Source of the DNA: Thiothrix nivea DSM 5205
GTDB taxonomy: Bacteria; Pseudomonadota; Gammaproteobacteria; Thiotrichales; Thiotrichaceae
Direction: 5' to 3'
NCBI RefSeq assembly: GCF_000260135.1
Contig: NZ_JH651384.1
Coordinates: 3,518,693 to 3,582,692 of the forward strand
DNA: 64,000 nucleotides
The notes under the pieces were generated by a model. That model was not told the DNA's origin and made no database searches. It saw only the letters and a program-made list of their open reading frames with translations. The translations under genes and the position numbers were made by a program. This document shows, piece after piece, positions 18,860 to 29,022 of this stretch; positions within the stretch are counted from its first letter, which is position 1, and the number at the start of each line of letters is the position of its first letter.

Positions 18860-20175
18860 GGTGATTTACCTCAAAGACATTACCCAAAAACAGGGCGAAT
18901 CAGAATGTCCCATTTTGGTAAAGCAGCATTTCTTTCCAGCCTCGCCTCAACAGCCTCCATAGCTTTTTTGCTGAGGGTCACACCCTTCTCATAAACCTTG
19001 TGGCTGAATTCGACCATGGGGTTGATGCCTTTCCAGGTCATGGTTTTTGCCCATTCCAGCAGGGTTTCGGCATCCTTGAGCTGGGTGCCGTTCCAGTGTT
19101 GTTCCAGAATCCCCCAGCAGCGTTCAATCGGGTTGTACTTGCTGTGGTAAGGCGGGTAGTACAGCAGGTGGACTGTCTTACCGGTATGGTTGGCGAATTC
19201 CACCATGCGCTTGAGGAATTGCGTCCTGATCCCGCTGCTTTCCGGGCCATTGTCCGCTTTGATCTGGATGCACTGGCAGGCGTCCTTGTCAGCAGAAGGC
19301 ATCTGTTCCCATACCCGGCACAGGGAATCCACGATGAAGTCACTGGTTTTGCTGGAACTGCCGAAGGTCAGGTAAACCTGCCCACTGTCCTCATCCAGTA
19401 CGCCAAAAGGGATGTATTTCTCTTTGCAGCCCATCTCATGGTCAGCGGCTTTATTGTCACCCCGTGTTTTCCCGCCCCGTGAGTAGTCACCGATGTTGAC
19501 GGTCGCCTTGCAGTCCATGCTCAGGCGTTTGACCGCCCCATCGGCAAACTGCCCATCGTTGGCCTGGATATTGGCGAAGATGGCGTCGGTTTCTGGAATT
19601 TTTTTTGCGGCTTGGCTTTCTCCACCTTGCGCAGGCGGTAGCCATTCCGGTTGAGTATCCGCGCCATGGTGCTGGGGGCGGGCACTTGTCCACCGCTGAA
19701 ACCCATGGCCTGTAACTGCCGGATGGCTTCCGCCGCCGTCAGGCGGGTGTAGGCGATGCTGCTGCGGAATGTCGGGTCTTGCTGGCTATGTGCTTCCGCC
19801 AGCGCCAGCAAGGCGGCTGCCGCTTCCGGCTGGGTTTCCTCCCAGCGCTTCTGGCCACAATACGCCGCCTGCGCACCCACGCAAACCATGCCGCTGCGCT
19901 GTTCCTCCAAACCCAACTGCACCCCCTCCCGACCCCAGCCAAAACACCTTTCAGTCTGGCGGGCGTTGCCTGCACAATATTTCCGGCTCATGTCCGCCTG
20001 GAACGCACGGCGGGTGCTGCCAGACATTTTCGAGGCCGCCAGTTTCAGGTCGGCTATCTGGGATTCACTCAGGATCGGGTTAGCTGTTTGGGGTTCGGGG
20101 GGCATGGGGATAGGGACTCCGCTTGTCGATAAGACAAGTGTAGCCATTGCGGGGGAATCTTTCAGGGAAATCCCC
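18860..20175 (-). mobile_element. ISAzo13-like insertion sequence, copy 1
   Basis: A 1316-base element. Its ends are imperfect inverted repeats, GGTGATTTACCTCAAAGA and GGGGATTTCCCTGAAAGA. It is flanked by a 3-base direct repeat TTA (18857-18859 and 20176-20178). It carries one transposase in two overlapping frames on the minus strand. It is the same length as the copy at 46078-47393, and I saw only two base differences, both near the transposase C-terminus. Confidence 0.88.
18880..20147 (-). CDS. ISAzo13-type transposase, two frames joined by -1 shift (copy 1)
   Basis: The transposase is split into an N-terminal frame (20147 down to 19521) and a C-terminal frame (19518 down to 18880). Before the end of the first frame lies a run of eight A on the coding strand (19599-19606) read CAA AAA AAA TTC. 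A -1 slip there gives ...KIPETDAIFANIQ... and continues into the second frame for a product of about 420 residues. The catalytic part shows KATVNIGDYSRGG, IKADNGPES and YHSKYNPIERCWG, typical of the ISAzo13/Rhodopirellula DDE transposases. One residue (His in VEFSHKVY) differs from copy 2 (Arg). Confidence 0.85.
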
Positions 20176-21633
20176 TTATGTCCAGGTATGGGATGGCGCG
20201 ACTGCTTTTTCTCCTGTTGTGGACTTCGCGCTCAATTATCCCCGTGGCTGTCTGAATAACGGCGGTATGGGCAATTGTACTACTTACGGTAATGCTGCCT
20301 GGCAGGCATGGACACCTGCTTATCCATTCAGTAATTGGAGCACGCATGCTAATGGCTATCCCCAGCCGATGCTGTCCGATATTGAGTTCACCCCTGAAGG
20401 TGACATGGTATTGGGTTTTGCTGACCGTTTCGGGCACATGGATGGCAGCTATGCGGTAGAACCCCCATCAGCTGCTTTCAGCAGCCAAGAATTGACGATT
20501 TCGGGTGATGTCCTGCACGCTTGCAAGACGGGCGACAGCACCTGGGTAATGGAAAAGATGATCTCCGGTGAAGCTGCCTGCAGTACGGCAGGGAAGGGTT
20601 ATGATGCAAACAAGCAAAACACGATTGACGAATATTACTTTGAAGATGACATGGGTACGATTGCGCCGGGTAACCACGCTGATGTCGGCGATGGTGGTCT
20701 CGGGGTCGTTTTAGGGTCAGGAACCATTATTTCCAGTGTGATGGATCCGGCCCGTAATGCGCCCTGGAATAGTGACGGTAAAGATCCATGGCAATCGCAT
20801 GGCTTGCACTGGTATGACGGCATGACCGGGGCTTTTGATAAAGGTTACGTATTGGTTGACCAAGGCCAGCCCAATGATCAGCCTGTGTGGGGTAAGGGTA
20901 ATGGTTTGGGTGATGTTGAGGTTTTATACCCGCCTGCTCCGGTCGAAATCGGTAACCGGGTATGGCTGGATAACGATGGTGATGGTATCCAGGATGCCGG
21001 TGAGGCGGGGATTCCCAATGTAACGGTCAAGCTGCTTTCCGGCTCTGGCGAAATTGCATCGGCAGTCACCGCAGCTGATGGCACGTACTATTTTTCCAAT
21101 GGGCGGGAACCTCGACGGCCAGCCGGGTTTACGGTATTACCCAGTTGCAGCCCAATGCGGATTATACGGTTCGTTTCCCGACAGCTGTGACAGTTTCGGG
21201 GACAGATTACCAACTGACCAATGCTAATGCCGGAGGGAACAACCTGCTGGATTCAAATGCCCCGGCTTCTGGTGATGTCTTGGTGAGTACAAATGATATT
21301 CCGGCTCCGGGGGTAAACAACCATTCCTTCGATGTTGGGTATAAGAGTGCCCCTGTTGCCACGGCAGATTTGTCTCTGAGCAAAACGGTTATGCCCACAA
21401 GCGCCAACCGTGGCGATACGGTGGTGTATACCCTGACAGTAACCAACGACGGGCCAGATGCGGCTACTGACGTGAAGATAACAGACAAACTTCCGGTCGG
21501 ACTGACTTTCGTTTCCCATAATGGGGCCGGCCCTGGCGTGTATGACGATGGTTCGGGCGTGTGGGATGTCGGTACGGTCGAAGTTGGTGGGGCGAATGCT
21601 GTGAGCTTGCAGATCACGGCAACAGTCGATTGA
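20176..21633 (+). pseudogene. SdrD-B-like surface protein, 3' part, with an additional frameshift
   Basis: The continuation of the gene begun at 17778. It reads YVQVWDGATAFSPVVDFALN after the insertion and carries the rest of the propeller-like region. An SdrD-B-like domain follows (VEIGNRVWLDNDGDGIQDAGE), then a DUF11 domain that ends the protein (LSLSKTVMPTSANRGDTVVY to LQITATVD). Around 21098-21108 (ccaatgggcggg) the frame shifts by one base: the first frame runs out at 21190 while the homologous sequence continues as GTSTASRVYGITQLQ in the other frame. The gene is thus damaged twice, unless the second break is a sequencing error. Confidence 0.82.
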
Positions 21634-21881
21634 TGCCTAACAATAATGTTGAAAACTCAATAGTGAAAAATTGTGGTAATAAAGGCAGGGCTGCGGGCAA
21701 CATTAAACCGTTGAAAGTAATTATTCATGTGGCGCTATAGTTTTATGATGAGTTTTCTAACCACTCTTCGGTTTTTTCTTGTTCAGTTAACAGGCAAATG
21801 ATACGATTTTTACGATATAAAATATAAAAAGAACTACATGGTATTCTACTTAGGTGGCAATAATAACAATGGGTTAGGTAA

Positions 21882-22778
21882 ATGAGAACAATAATGCAAT
21901 CAAAAAAGTGGGGGCATTTGGGTTTGGGTATCCTGCTTCTTTCCTCGCAAGCTGCCCACGCAGATATTTCCGGCAAGGTTTTCCGCGACTTCAACTCAAA
22001 TGGTGTGTTTGATACCGGGGCGAGCTTTAATGAAGTGGGTATGGCGGGTGTTACCGTCAAGGCATTTGCTGCTAGTGATCCTGTTAGCACGCCGACATCA
22101 ACTGCAACGTCCGGGGTAAATGGTAGCTATACCCTTACGGGGCTGACTGGTGGAGCCAGTTATCGTCTGGAATTCTCCTGGGCAGAAAGTTGGCTTAAAC
22201 CCGGTGTTGCAAGTGGTACGACGGTGCAGTTTGTGCAGGATGGTATCAGTAACGCAGATATGGCAGTCAATAACCCTGCGCAATACTGTCAGGCTAATCC
22301 TGAAGTGGCGACCACCCGCATGATTCCTGATGACAAGGTGGATAAGCCAACGGTGCTGAGTTTTGACTACGATAGTACGGGCGATGATCGTAGTACGCTG
22401 ACTGAATTGGCACATGGTTCTGATCATATAGGCTCTACCTGGGGTGTGGCTTACCGCCGTGACACCAAAAAACTCTACGTCTCTTCGGTATTGCGTCGTC
22501 ATACCTCTGAAGGTTCATTGGGTTTTGGGGGTATTTATGAACTGGATGCAAGCAATTCGGCAGCTGCCCCCGTCAACTGGCTATCAATAACAAGTGCCGG
22601 TTCCATGACTAATCCGCGGGGTATTCCCGGTGATGGTAGCCCCAGTCATGATGTTGAGGCTTATCAAAAGCTTGGAAAAATGTCTCTGGGTGACATCGAT
22701 ATTTCTGAAGATGGCAAAACCTTGTATGTCATGAACCTGAATACCCGTTCTCTGGTTCCGGTCGATATTGATACCAAA
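21882..22778 (+). pseudogene. SdrD-B-like surface protein paralogue, 5' part, interrupted by IS982 element
   Basis: The 5' part of a gene of about 826 codons. The signal region WGHLGLGILLLSSQAAHA and first domain ISGKVFRDFNSNGVFD closely match the gene at 17778, followed by a propeller-like region (GSTWGVAYRRDTKKLYVSS, IDISEDGKTLYVMNLNTRS). It ends at an IS982 insertion after ...DIDTK. Removing the element and one copy of the short target duplication rejoins it in frame to KTQGTPIPVGDPGC at 23770. The start may be the second Met (21894). Confidence 0.85.
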
Positions 22779-23764
22779 CCTGAGTTTTGCATAAACCTTA
22801 TGCCGTGAGCATGACTTCTTCCATTGCCCATTTCAAGGACGGCTTTTTGGGTTGCCACGTATAGGCAATCAGGCCACAAATCAGATTGACCATGAAGTTG
22901 GCGATGCTGCGATGCCGGGTATGCTCAATCTGTGAGATATTTTTCAGTTGGTCGTTGACTGTCTCAATCAGCGCCCGCTTACGCAATAGCAGCTTGTCTT
23001 CCAGGGGCAGCAGTTGGTTCTTCATGTTTTTGCGTACCCGTGTGATCAGTTGCAAACCTTGTTCCATCAGGGTTTCAAACAACTTTTTGGAAATGTAGCC
23101 CTTGTCACCGAACAGTTTGCCCACCAGTCCGCGCGCCAGTTTGGGGACGGGCGCGCGGTCATCGGTATTGGCGGGTGTTATCTGGAAAGCCAACAACTCC
23201 CCCCGGTCGTTGATGACCAGATGCAGTTTGAAACCGTAAAACCAGCCCGTTGAGGTTTTGCCGCGTTTCGCCACCTTTTTGAACACTTTGTGGCTGTGGA
23301 TACGGCGGTTGTGGCATACCGCAATGGAAGTGGCGTCCACAAAACTGATCCCGGTTTGCTCGCCACGCCGCCCCATCAGGTAAACACACAACGGGATCAA
23401 GGCGGTCGGTGTCAGGTAAACAAACCGGGAGTAGCTGACCAGTTCCGGGAAGGCCGAATGCAGCTTGTCCCGCTGGTACAGGTAGTAATGCTTGAAACAG
23501 CGGTAGCTGGAGCGGTGGAAATACACCAGGATCGTCATGATTTCACTTAGCGCCAGCTGCTGTGTACGCTGGCGCTGGCGTTCACCGCTGGCCAGTTGGC
23601 GGCGGTTCCACTCCGGCACGAACTGCTGGCAAAAATCGTCTATGTCGCAGAATAATTCCAGTAAGCTGTCTTCCATGGCTTCCGTTCCTTTGGCTGTTTG
23701 GTGGTGTGGTTATCTCAAACATACCATGGGGACGGAAGCCTGCCCCGCTTAAGCAAAACTCAGG
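22779..23764 (-). mobile_element. IS982-family insertion sequence
   Basis: An element of about 986 bases bounded by perfect 12-base inverted repeats, CCTGAGTTTTGC and GCAAAACTCAGG. The host sequence TACCAA is present on both sides, a 6-7 base target duplication. The single transposase gene runs on the minus strand. Ends may extend by one base each (ACCTGAG/CTCAGGT). Confidence 0.88.
22798..23676 (-). CDS. IS982-family transposase
   Basis: A 292-residue intact DDE transposase. The first catalytic Asp is in [16 protein letters not shown], the second in [15 protein letters not shown], and the Glu in [18 protein letters not shown]. The signature [18 protein letters not shown] is typical of IS982. 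No frameshift is visible, so the element could still be active. It is inserted antisense to the surface-protein gene. Confidence 0.92.
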   Translation of the reverse strand: MEDSLLELFCDIDDFCQQFVPEWNRRQLASGERQRQRTQQLALSEIMTILVYFHRSSYRCFKHYYLYQRDKLHSAFPELVSYSRFVYLTPTALIPLCVYLMGRRGEQTGISFVDATSIAVCHNRRIHSHKVFKKVAKRGKTSTGWFYGFKLHLVINDRGELLAFQITPANTDDRAPVPKLARGLVGKLFGDKGYISKKLFETLMEQGLQLITRVRKNMKNQLLPLEDKLLLRKRALIETVNDQLKNISQIEHTRHRSIANFMVNLICGLIAYTWQPKKPSLKWAMEEVMLTA

Positions 23765-25356
23765 TTACCAAAACTCAGGGAACGCCTATCCCAGTTGGTG
23801 ATCCAGGTTGTGCTGCTGCCGACGATATACGGCCTTGGGCGGTCAAGGTACAGGACGGTGAAGTCTACGTTGGCGTGGTTTGTTCCAACGAAAGTGTTGG
23901 CAGCATTACCTCAGCGTTTAAAGCTTACGTCATGAAACTGTCAGGCAGTAGTTTTACCTCCGTTGCCAGTATGGCGCTTGATTATGAAAAGGATTGGGCA
24001 GAATTTGGAGAATACCCAAACGAGGATTCTTGTGAATCCCATCGCGGATGGTTCCCATGGACTTCCGACACGGCTGCATTTACCAGTTTTGCTGGGTGTC
24101 GTACTGATTATCCTAATGTAGCGGTTCATCCTCAGCCGATTTTAAGTGACATTGAGTTTGATGTGGACGGTTCCATTATTCTTGGTTTGCTGGATCGTTT
24201 TTCTATGCAAACAGGTGCTGGCAATTATGCGCCGGATGCAGCCAATAACGATACTTATGGGGCATCTGCAGGTGGTGATATTCGGCGAATTTGCAACGTT
24301 AATGGAGCTTACGTTGCAGAGGGAGGGGCTGGCTGTGCCTTTAATGGTGGGCAGACTCTTAGCCTGAATAATGAGTTTTATGTTGGCGATCATATCCTTT
24401 ACAGCTGGGATGGTCAGGTTTCCAGTATTGAGTCAGCGAATTCCGAAACATCATTGGGAAGTCTTGCTTTAAAACCGGGTAGTGGTGAAGTGCTCTTGAA
24501 TGTCTACGACCCGGTCGATGATTTGACGGGCAGTGATACCCGCTGGGGAACCAATGGCACCAAATGGTTGAGCAATACTACCGGTGAAATGCGTGATGTA
24601 TTTGAAATTATCAGTATATCGGATACAGACTTTGGCAAAGTGTCCGGCTTGGGGGATCTGGAACTGATGTGTGACCAGCCTCCAGTCGAAATCGGCAACC
24701 GTATCTGGCGTGATACCGATGAAGATGGCATTCAGGATGCTGATGAAGCGGGTATCGATGGCGTTGAAGTCACGCTGACCTGTGGTGCTGACACGGCTAC
24801 GGTTACAACAGCCAATGGCGGCCAGTACCTATTCTCCAGTGCCAGCAACGCCACTTTCCTGGAATCCGGCAAGACCTGCACCATCGTGGTCGCCAGCGGG
24901 CAAACACCGCTGGATGGCCTGGCTGTCACCACTCAGGACGCGGATGGTGTGACGGACAACAATGCCGCCACGGATTTGCGTGACTCTGATGCTAATGGGG
25001 CCGGGCAGATCGTCATTACCCTTGATGGTGTCGGCGCGAATAATCATACATTGGATATTGGTTACAGAACGGCTCCGGCGGCATCGGCTGATGTGTCTTT
25101 GACCAAGACGGTTCAGCCGACTGCCAGCAATCGCGGCGATACAGTGACCTATACCCTGACAGTGACCAATGCCGGGCCGGATACGGCAACGGGCGTGGTG
25201 GTAACTGACAAGCTTCCTGCTGGCCTGATGTTCGTTTCCCATAACGGCGCCAGCCCTGGAGTGTATGACGCCTTAACAGGCGAGTGGAATGTCGGTACGG
25301 TCGAAGTTGGTGAAGCGAATGCTGTTACCTTGCAGATCACGGTAACGGTCAATTGA
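23765..25356 (+). pseudogene. SdrD-B-like surface protein paralogue, 3' part
   Basis: The continuation of the gene at 21882 after the IS982 element, uninterrupted to its stop. It holds the second half of the propeller-like region (PWAVKVQDGEVYVGVVCS), an SdrD-B-like domain (VEIGNRIWRDTDEDGIQDAD) and a C-terminal DUF11 domain (SLTKTVQPTASNRGDTVTY to LQITVTVN). There is no transmembrane or sorting segment after the DUF11 domain. The 3' fragment lacks its own signal peptide, so it is unlikely to be exported if translated alone. Confidence 0.85.
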
Positions 25357-25564
25357 TGACGGTGACATTGCAGTGAAAATGCAGAAAATGCCAAATCGAG
25401 TGTATGGTCTACCGTTCTTCGGTTACTTATGTTCGTTTGACCATTTTGGTGGTAAGATTTTCCCCAGTTTGCGATTGAAGAAAAATAGTATTGCTTCCAC
25501 CATGCAATAGCGCGGTCACTGCACCGGTTAAAATTATAAAAACAATACGAATCGGAGATTCCTG

Positions 25565-27328
25565 ATGAGGGACGTTTCTTTATATAAGAGAGAAATGCCG
25601 CGCGCCAAAAAGCTGGCGCTGGTTGTTAGTGTGTGTGGCCTGTTGGCATCGCTAATGGTTTCTGCCGCAGAAACTGTCAGCACCAGTTGTGCGCCGGTCA
25701 TGACGCCCATCATGGTTAACGGTGATCGTACACACGCTGATGTCGCCAGTCGTGTAGCGGTTCTTGGCTTTGACTACGATGAACGCGGGACTGCAACGCC
25801 GCCGTCAACCCAACTGGAGCTGGCGACAGCCGCTGAAGTCGGCACGACCTGGGGAACAGCCTATAATTCTGTTACCAAAAAATATTATGTGTCCGCCTTT
25901 TTGCGCCGTCATGCGGATATCTCGCCAGGTGGTCTGGGCGCGATTTACGAGATTGATGTCAGTGATGTTTCAGATTCCGCTTCCATTGGCGAACCCGTCT
26001 TGTGGATGGATCTGAACTCGGCAACACACCTGGGGGCCGGTGCTACCTTGTTTCCTTCTGAAACTGCCGCCAATCGTGGGCTGACCGGGCCGAATGACCC
26101 CAGTCGCGATATTTGGGCCTATGAAAAAGTCGGGCGTCACGGTCTGGCCGGTCTGGAGCTTTCTGATGATGGAACCACCCTGTACGCGGTTGACATGACG
26201 AATCGCCAGTTACTGGTGATTGATGTGGCAAGCAAGTCGGTCAGTGCGCGCTACCCGATAACCGACCCCGGCTGTGCGGGCGGAGCGGGGGATGTGCGTC
26301 CTTTCGGTGTGGATTACCTCAATGGCGAGGTTTATGTCGGCGTGACCTGTTCCGGTGAAACCAATCAGTCGGATTCTGAGGTTAACTCCTATGTCAGCAA
26401 GCTGGACGGAGGTGGCTTTACTCCGGTGGTTAGCGATGTACTGCAAAAATCCGATATCAGCTGGCTGATTACCTATTGGCAGGATGACCCCATGTTCGGT
26501 GCTGCTTGTGACGGCAATAACAATGCGCCGAGCAAGTCTACACCAATCATTACGAACATGGAGCTGGATGAAAACGGCAATATGCTGATCGGTGTTTCCA
26601 GCATTCATGGGTTCCGTTTCGGCTGGGCAAATTACTATCCTACCGATACCTGTAATGACCTGGATGACTGGACGAATTTTGGTTACCTGATCAGGGCGAC
26701 GCCATCAGCCTCAGGTTGGACACGCGAATCAGACCCGACGGATGAAAACACCGGCTTTTTTGGTTGGGGCGTCAATAATGGCGACGGTCATAACCGCAGT
26801 TACATCGGGGGGCTGGCGGTCACGGATTGCTCCGGGCAGGAAGTGGCGATAGCCAATATTCAGGATCCCATCAGCCCGGTCAAAGGGGGAGTGCGTTTTG
26901 TGCGTACTGCCGATGGTCAGCAGGAAGCGGCCACCAATAACGGCGATACGGATACGGATACCCGAACCAACAGCAGCAAGCGTTTGTATGGTGTCGAGTG
27001 GGGCAAGTCATCCGGCCTGGGCGATATTGAATATCTGCATCCTGCACCGGCTCTTGAGGTGGATGTGCAGCTATCCAAAACGGTATCGCCGAAGTCAGCC
27101 AAATCAGGTGATACGGTGGTTTACACCCTGACAGTTACCAACGCCGGGCCTGATGCCGCAACAGGCGTGGTGGTGACGGACAAGCTTCCTGATGGTCTGA
27201 TATTCGTCTCCCATGACGGAGCCAGCCCGGGAGTGTATGACGCCGAAACAGGCGAGTGGAATGTCGGTACGGTCGAAGTTGGTGCAGCGAATGCTGTTAT
27301 CTTGCAGATCACGGCAACAGTCAAATGA
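25565..27328 (+). CDS. Exported propeller-like protein with C-terminal DUF11 domain
   Basis: A 587-residue intact paralogue of the two broken genes upstream. The signal peptide is near residues 14-37 ([20 protein letters not shown]), and the start is preceded by cggaga. The body (about 50-490) matches their propeller-like region: [56 protein letters not shown]. It lacks both their N-terminal and internal SdrD-B-like domains. The last ~90 residues are a DUF11 domain ([20 protein letters not shown] to LQITATVK) and the protein ends there, without an anchor. The conserved Cys residues suggest disulfides outside the cytoplasm. Role unknown; likely surface-associated. Confidence 0.82.
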   Translation: MRDVSLYKREMPRAKKLALVVSVCGLLASLMVSAAETVSTSCAPVMTPIMVNGDRTHADVASRVAVLGFDYDERGTATPPSTQLELATAAEVGTTWGTAYNSVTKKYYVSAFLRRHADISPGGLGAIYEIDVSDVSDSASIGEPVLWMDLNSATHLGAGATLFPSETAANRGLTGPNDPSRDIWAYEKVGRHGLAGLELSDDGTTLYAVDMTNRQLLVIDVASKSVSARYPITDPGCAGGAGDVRPFGVDYLNGEVYVGVTCSGETNQSDSEVNSYVSKLDGGGFTPVVSDVLQKSDISWLITYWQDDPMFGAACDGNNNAPSKSTPIITNMELDENGNMLIGVSSIHGFRFGWANYYPTDTCNDLDDWTNFGYLIRATPSASGWTRESDPTDENTGFFGWGVNNGDGHNRSYIGGLAVTDCSGQEVAIANIQDPISPVKGGVRFVRTADGQQEAATNNGDTDTDTRTNSSKRLYGVEWGKSSGLGDIEYLHPAPALEVDVQLSKTVSPKSAKSGDTVVYTLTVTNAGPDAATGVVVTDKLPDGLIFVSHDGASPGVYDAETGEWNVGTVEVGAANAVILQITATVK

Positions 27329-27340
27329 TGACTAACAACA
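27060..27340 (+). repeat. DUF11-coding direct repeat, third of three copies
   Basis: About 250 bases coding for the last DUF11 domain, plus the stop, are nearly the same in three genes: around 21375-21640, 25095-25360 and here. A shared core is 'gtcggtacggtcgaagttgg' (near 21570, 25292 and 27265). The first and third copies stay alike for some 40 bases past the stop. These repeats could recombine or convert one another. Confidence 0.75.
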
Positions 27341-27388
27341 ATGTTTAAAACACGATAACGAAAACCTGAAACAAAGAGAGTGATAACA

Positions 27389-28903
27389 ATGACAAAAACA
27401 ACCAATATCAAGGCTATGTTGCTGACTTTCTGCGCTGTTGGCGTACTGGCGGCAGCAAACCAATCCTGGGCTGCTGGTGATATTGCCAACTGTGCGCAAG
27501 TAACTGCTACTACCGAGACTGATGTAGACTCCACCCCTGATAACAAAGCAGATACAGCCGCTATTCTGGCGGCAGTAACGGGCGCTACCAATGAAGACGA
27601 TGAGTCCTGCGCCGTCCTGACAGTCGAATCCATCTACGACTTCGGTGATGCGCCCGATGATTACGGGACTACCGGCGCAACCGCAGCCAAGCATGAAATT
27701 ATCCCTGGCCTGAAACTGGGCGGCACTGTTGATTTTGAAACCGATGGCCAACCTGGTGTCGATGCTGATGGCGATGGTATTGATGAAGACGGCGTAACCG
27801 GCTTTACCAACCTGCAAGATGGCTCGGCAGTGACACTGCAAGTGACTGCGACCAATACCACGGGTAGTGATGCAACAGTGGGCTGCTGGATTGATTACAA
27901 CAACGACCAGGCATTCGATTCCTCCGAATACGCTGAAGCAAATGTCCCAACCGGTAGCGATGGCACAACGCCTATTCCTGTTGCCATGCCAGCAGTTCCG
28001 GCTAATGCCAGCACCACCATGCCGAACGGCACTTATGCCCGCTGTCGTCTGACCACCGACACCATGGATGGCACCAACGCAACTGGCTTGCTGTCTGACG
28101 GTGAGGTGGAAGACTACAAAGTCACCTTTGCAGCCCAACCAGTCTTCGACCTGGCATTGGTCAAACGTGTATCCACTAGCCAGACCATGCCAATTAAACG
28201 TGGCGATACCGTTACCTTCACCATTGAAGTGATCAACCAGGGCAATGTTGAAGCCAAGGATGTTGTGGTAAGCGATTACATCCCGACTGGACTGACGTTG
28301 GCTGATACCAACTGGACTGCCAGTGGCAATACTGCAACCCTGGTTACCGCTATCCCGTTAATTGCTGCTGGCGCTTCCGAGACTGTCACAATCAGCTTCA
28401 CGGTCGCAGAGTCTGCAATGGCTGGTGAATTGACCAATGCTGCGGAAATCAGCTCAGCCAAGGACGGCAATGGCGACCCGGCCACTGACGTGGATTCCGT
28501 CCTGAATGCAAACCCAGGCGATAACACTGTGGTTAAGGATGATGAAATCAACGAAAACGGAACCGTCCCCGGTGAAGACGATGATGCCAATGATGAAGCC
28601 AAGATCACGGTTGTTGTTGACCCTGAAGTTGACATCAACTTGGTCAAAACAGTCACTGACATGAGTGGCAGCCCGATTACCACCATCCGCCGTGGTGAAC
28701 AGGTGAAGTATGTCCTGACCGTGACCAACGACGGCCCTGACATTGCTACCGGTGTTGTTGTCAAGGATGTGTTGCCAGCAACCCTGCAATACGATTCTGA
28801 CGATGGCGCGGGCGCGTATACAGGTGGTATCTGGACAGTAGGTGAAGTGACCGTTGGCGCAGCCGGCAGCAAAATGCTGACCATTACGGCAACTGTCAAG
28901 TAA
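27389..28903 (+). CDS. Exported GEVED/DUF11 surface protein
   Basis: A 504-residue secreted protein. The ATG start (MTKTTNIKAMLLTFC) sits 7-8 bases after aaagagag; a GTG three codons earlier is less likely. The signal peptide ends near NQSWA. A GEVED domain follows (about 80-245), seen as CWIDYNNDQAFDSSEYAE and ending in DGEVEDYKVTF. Two DUF11 domains come next: FDLALVKRVSTSQTMPIKRG (about 255-380), and VDINLVKTVTDMSGSPITTI (about 415-504). The protein stops at the end of the second DUF11 domain (LTITATVK), like its neighbours. Acidic Asp-rich loops suggest calcium binding. A surface or extracellular matrix role is inferred. Confidence 0.85.
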   Translation: MTKTTNIKAMLLTFCAVGVLAAANQSWAAGDIANCAQVTATTETDVDSTPDNKADTAAILAAVTGATNEDDESCAVLTVESIYDFGDAPDDYGTTGATAAKHEIIPGLKLGGTVDFETDGQPGVDADGDGIDEDGVTGFTNLQDGSAVTLQVTATNTTGSDATVGCWIDYNNDQAFDSSEYAEANVPTGSDGTTPIPVAMPAVPANASTTMPNGTYARCRLTTDTMDGTNATGLLSDGEVEDYKVTFAAQPVFDLALVKRVSTSQTMPIKRGDTVTFTIEVINQGNVEAKDVVVSDYIPTGLTLADTNWTASGNTATLVTAIPLIAAGASETVTISFTVAESAMAGELTNAAEISSAKDGNGDPATDVDSVLNANPGDNTVVKDDEINENGTVPGEDDDANDEAKITVVVDPEVDINLVKTVTDMSGSPITTIRRGEQVKYVLTVTNDGPDIATGVVVKDVLPATLQYDSDDGAGAYTGGIWTVGEVTVGAAGSKMLTITATVK

Positions 28904-28930
28904 CCTGCCTCTCTCTTGCCAGAAAAATGG

Positions 28931-28962
28931 CTGGCGGCATCCATAGGGGATGCCGCCAGTTT
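28931..28962 (+). terminator. Hairpin between surface-protein genes
   Basis: A perfect 12-base stem, ctggcggcatcc/ggatgccgccag, is followed only by TTTC. It may terminate partially or act as an attenuator before the gene at 29023. Confidence 0.5.
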
Positions 28963-29022
28963 CAGGATGGGAAACAAGCGAAAGCGAGTCAATAAAAATT
29001 ATAATTCCCCAAGGTATCAAGC

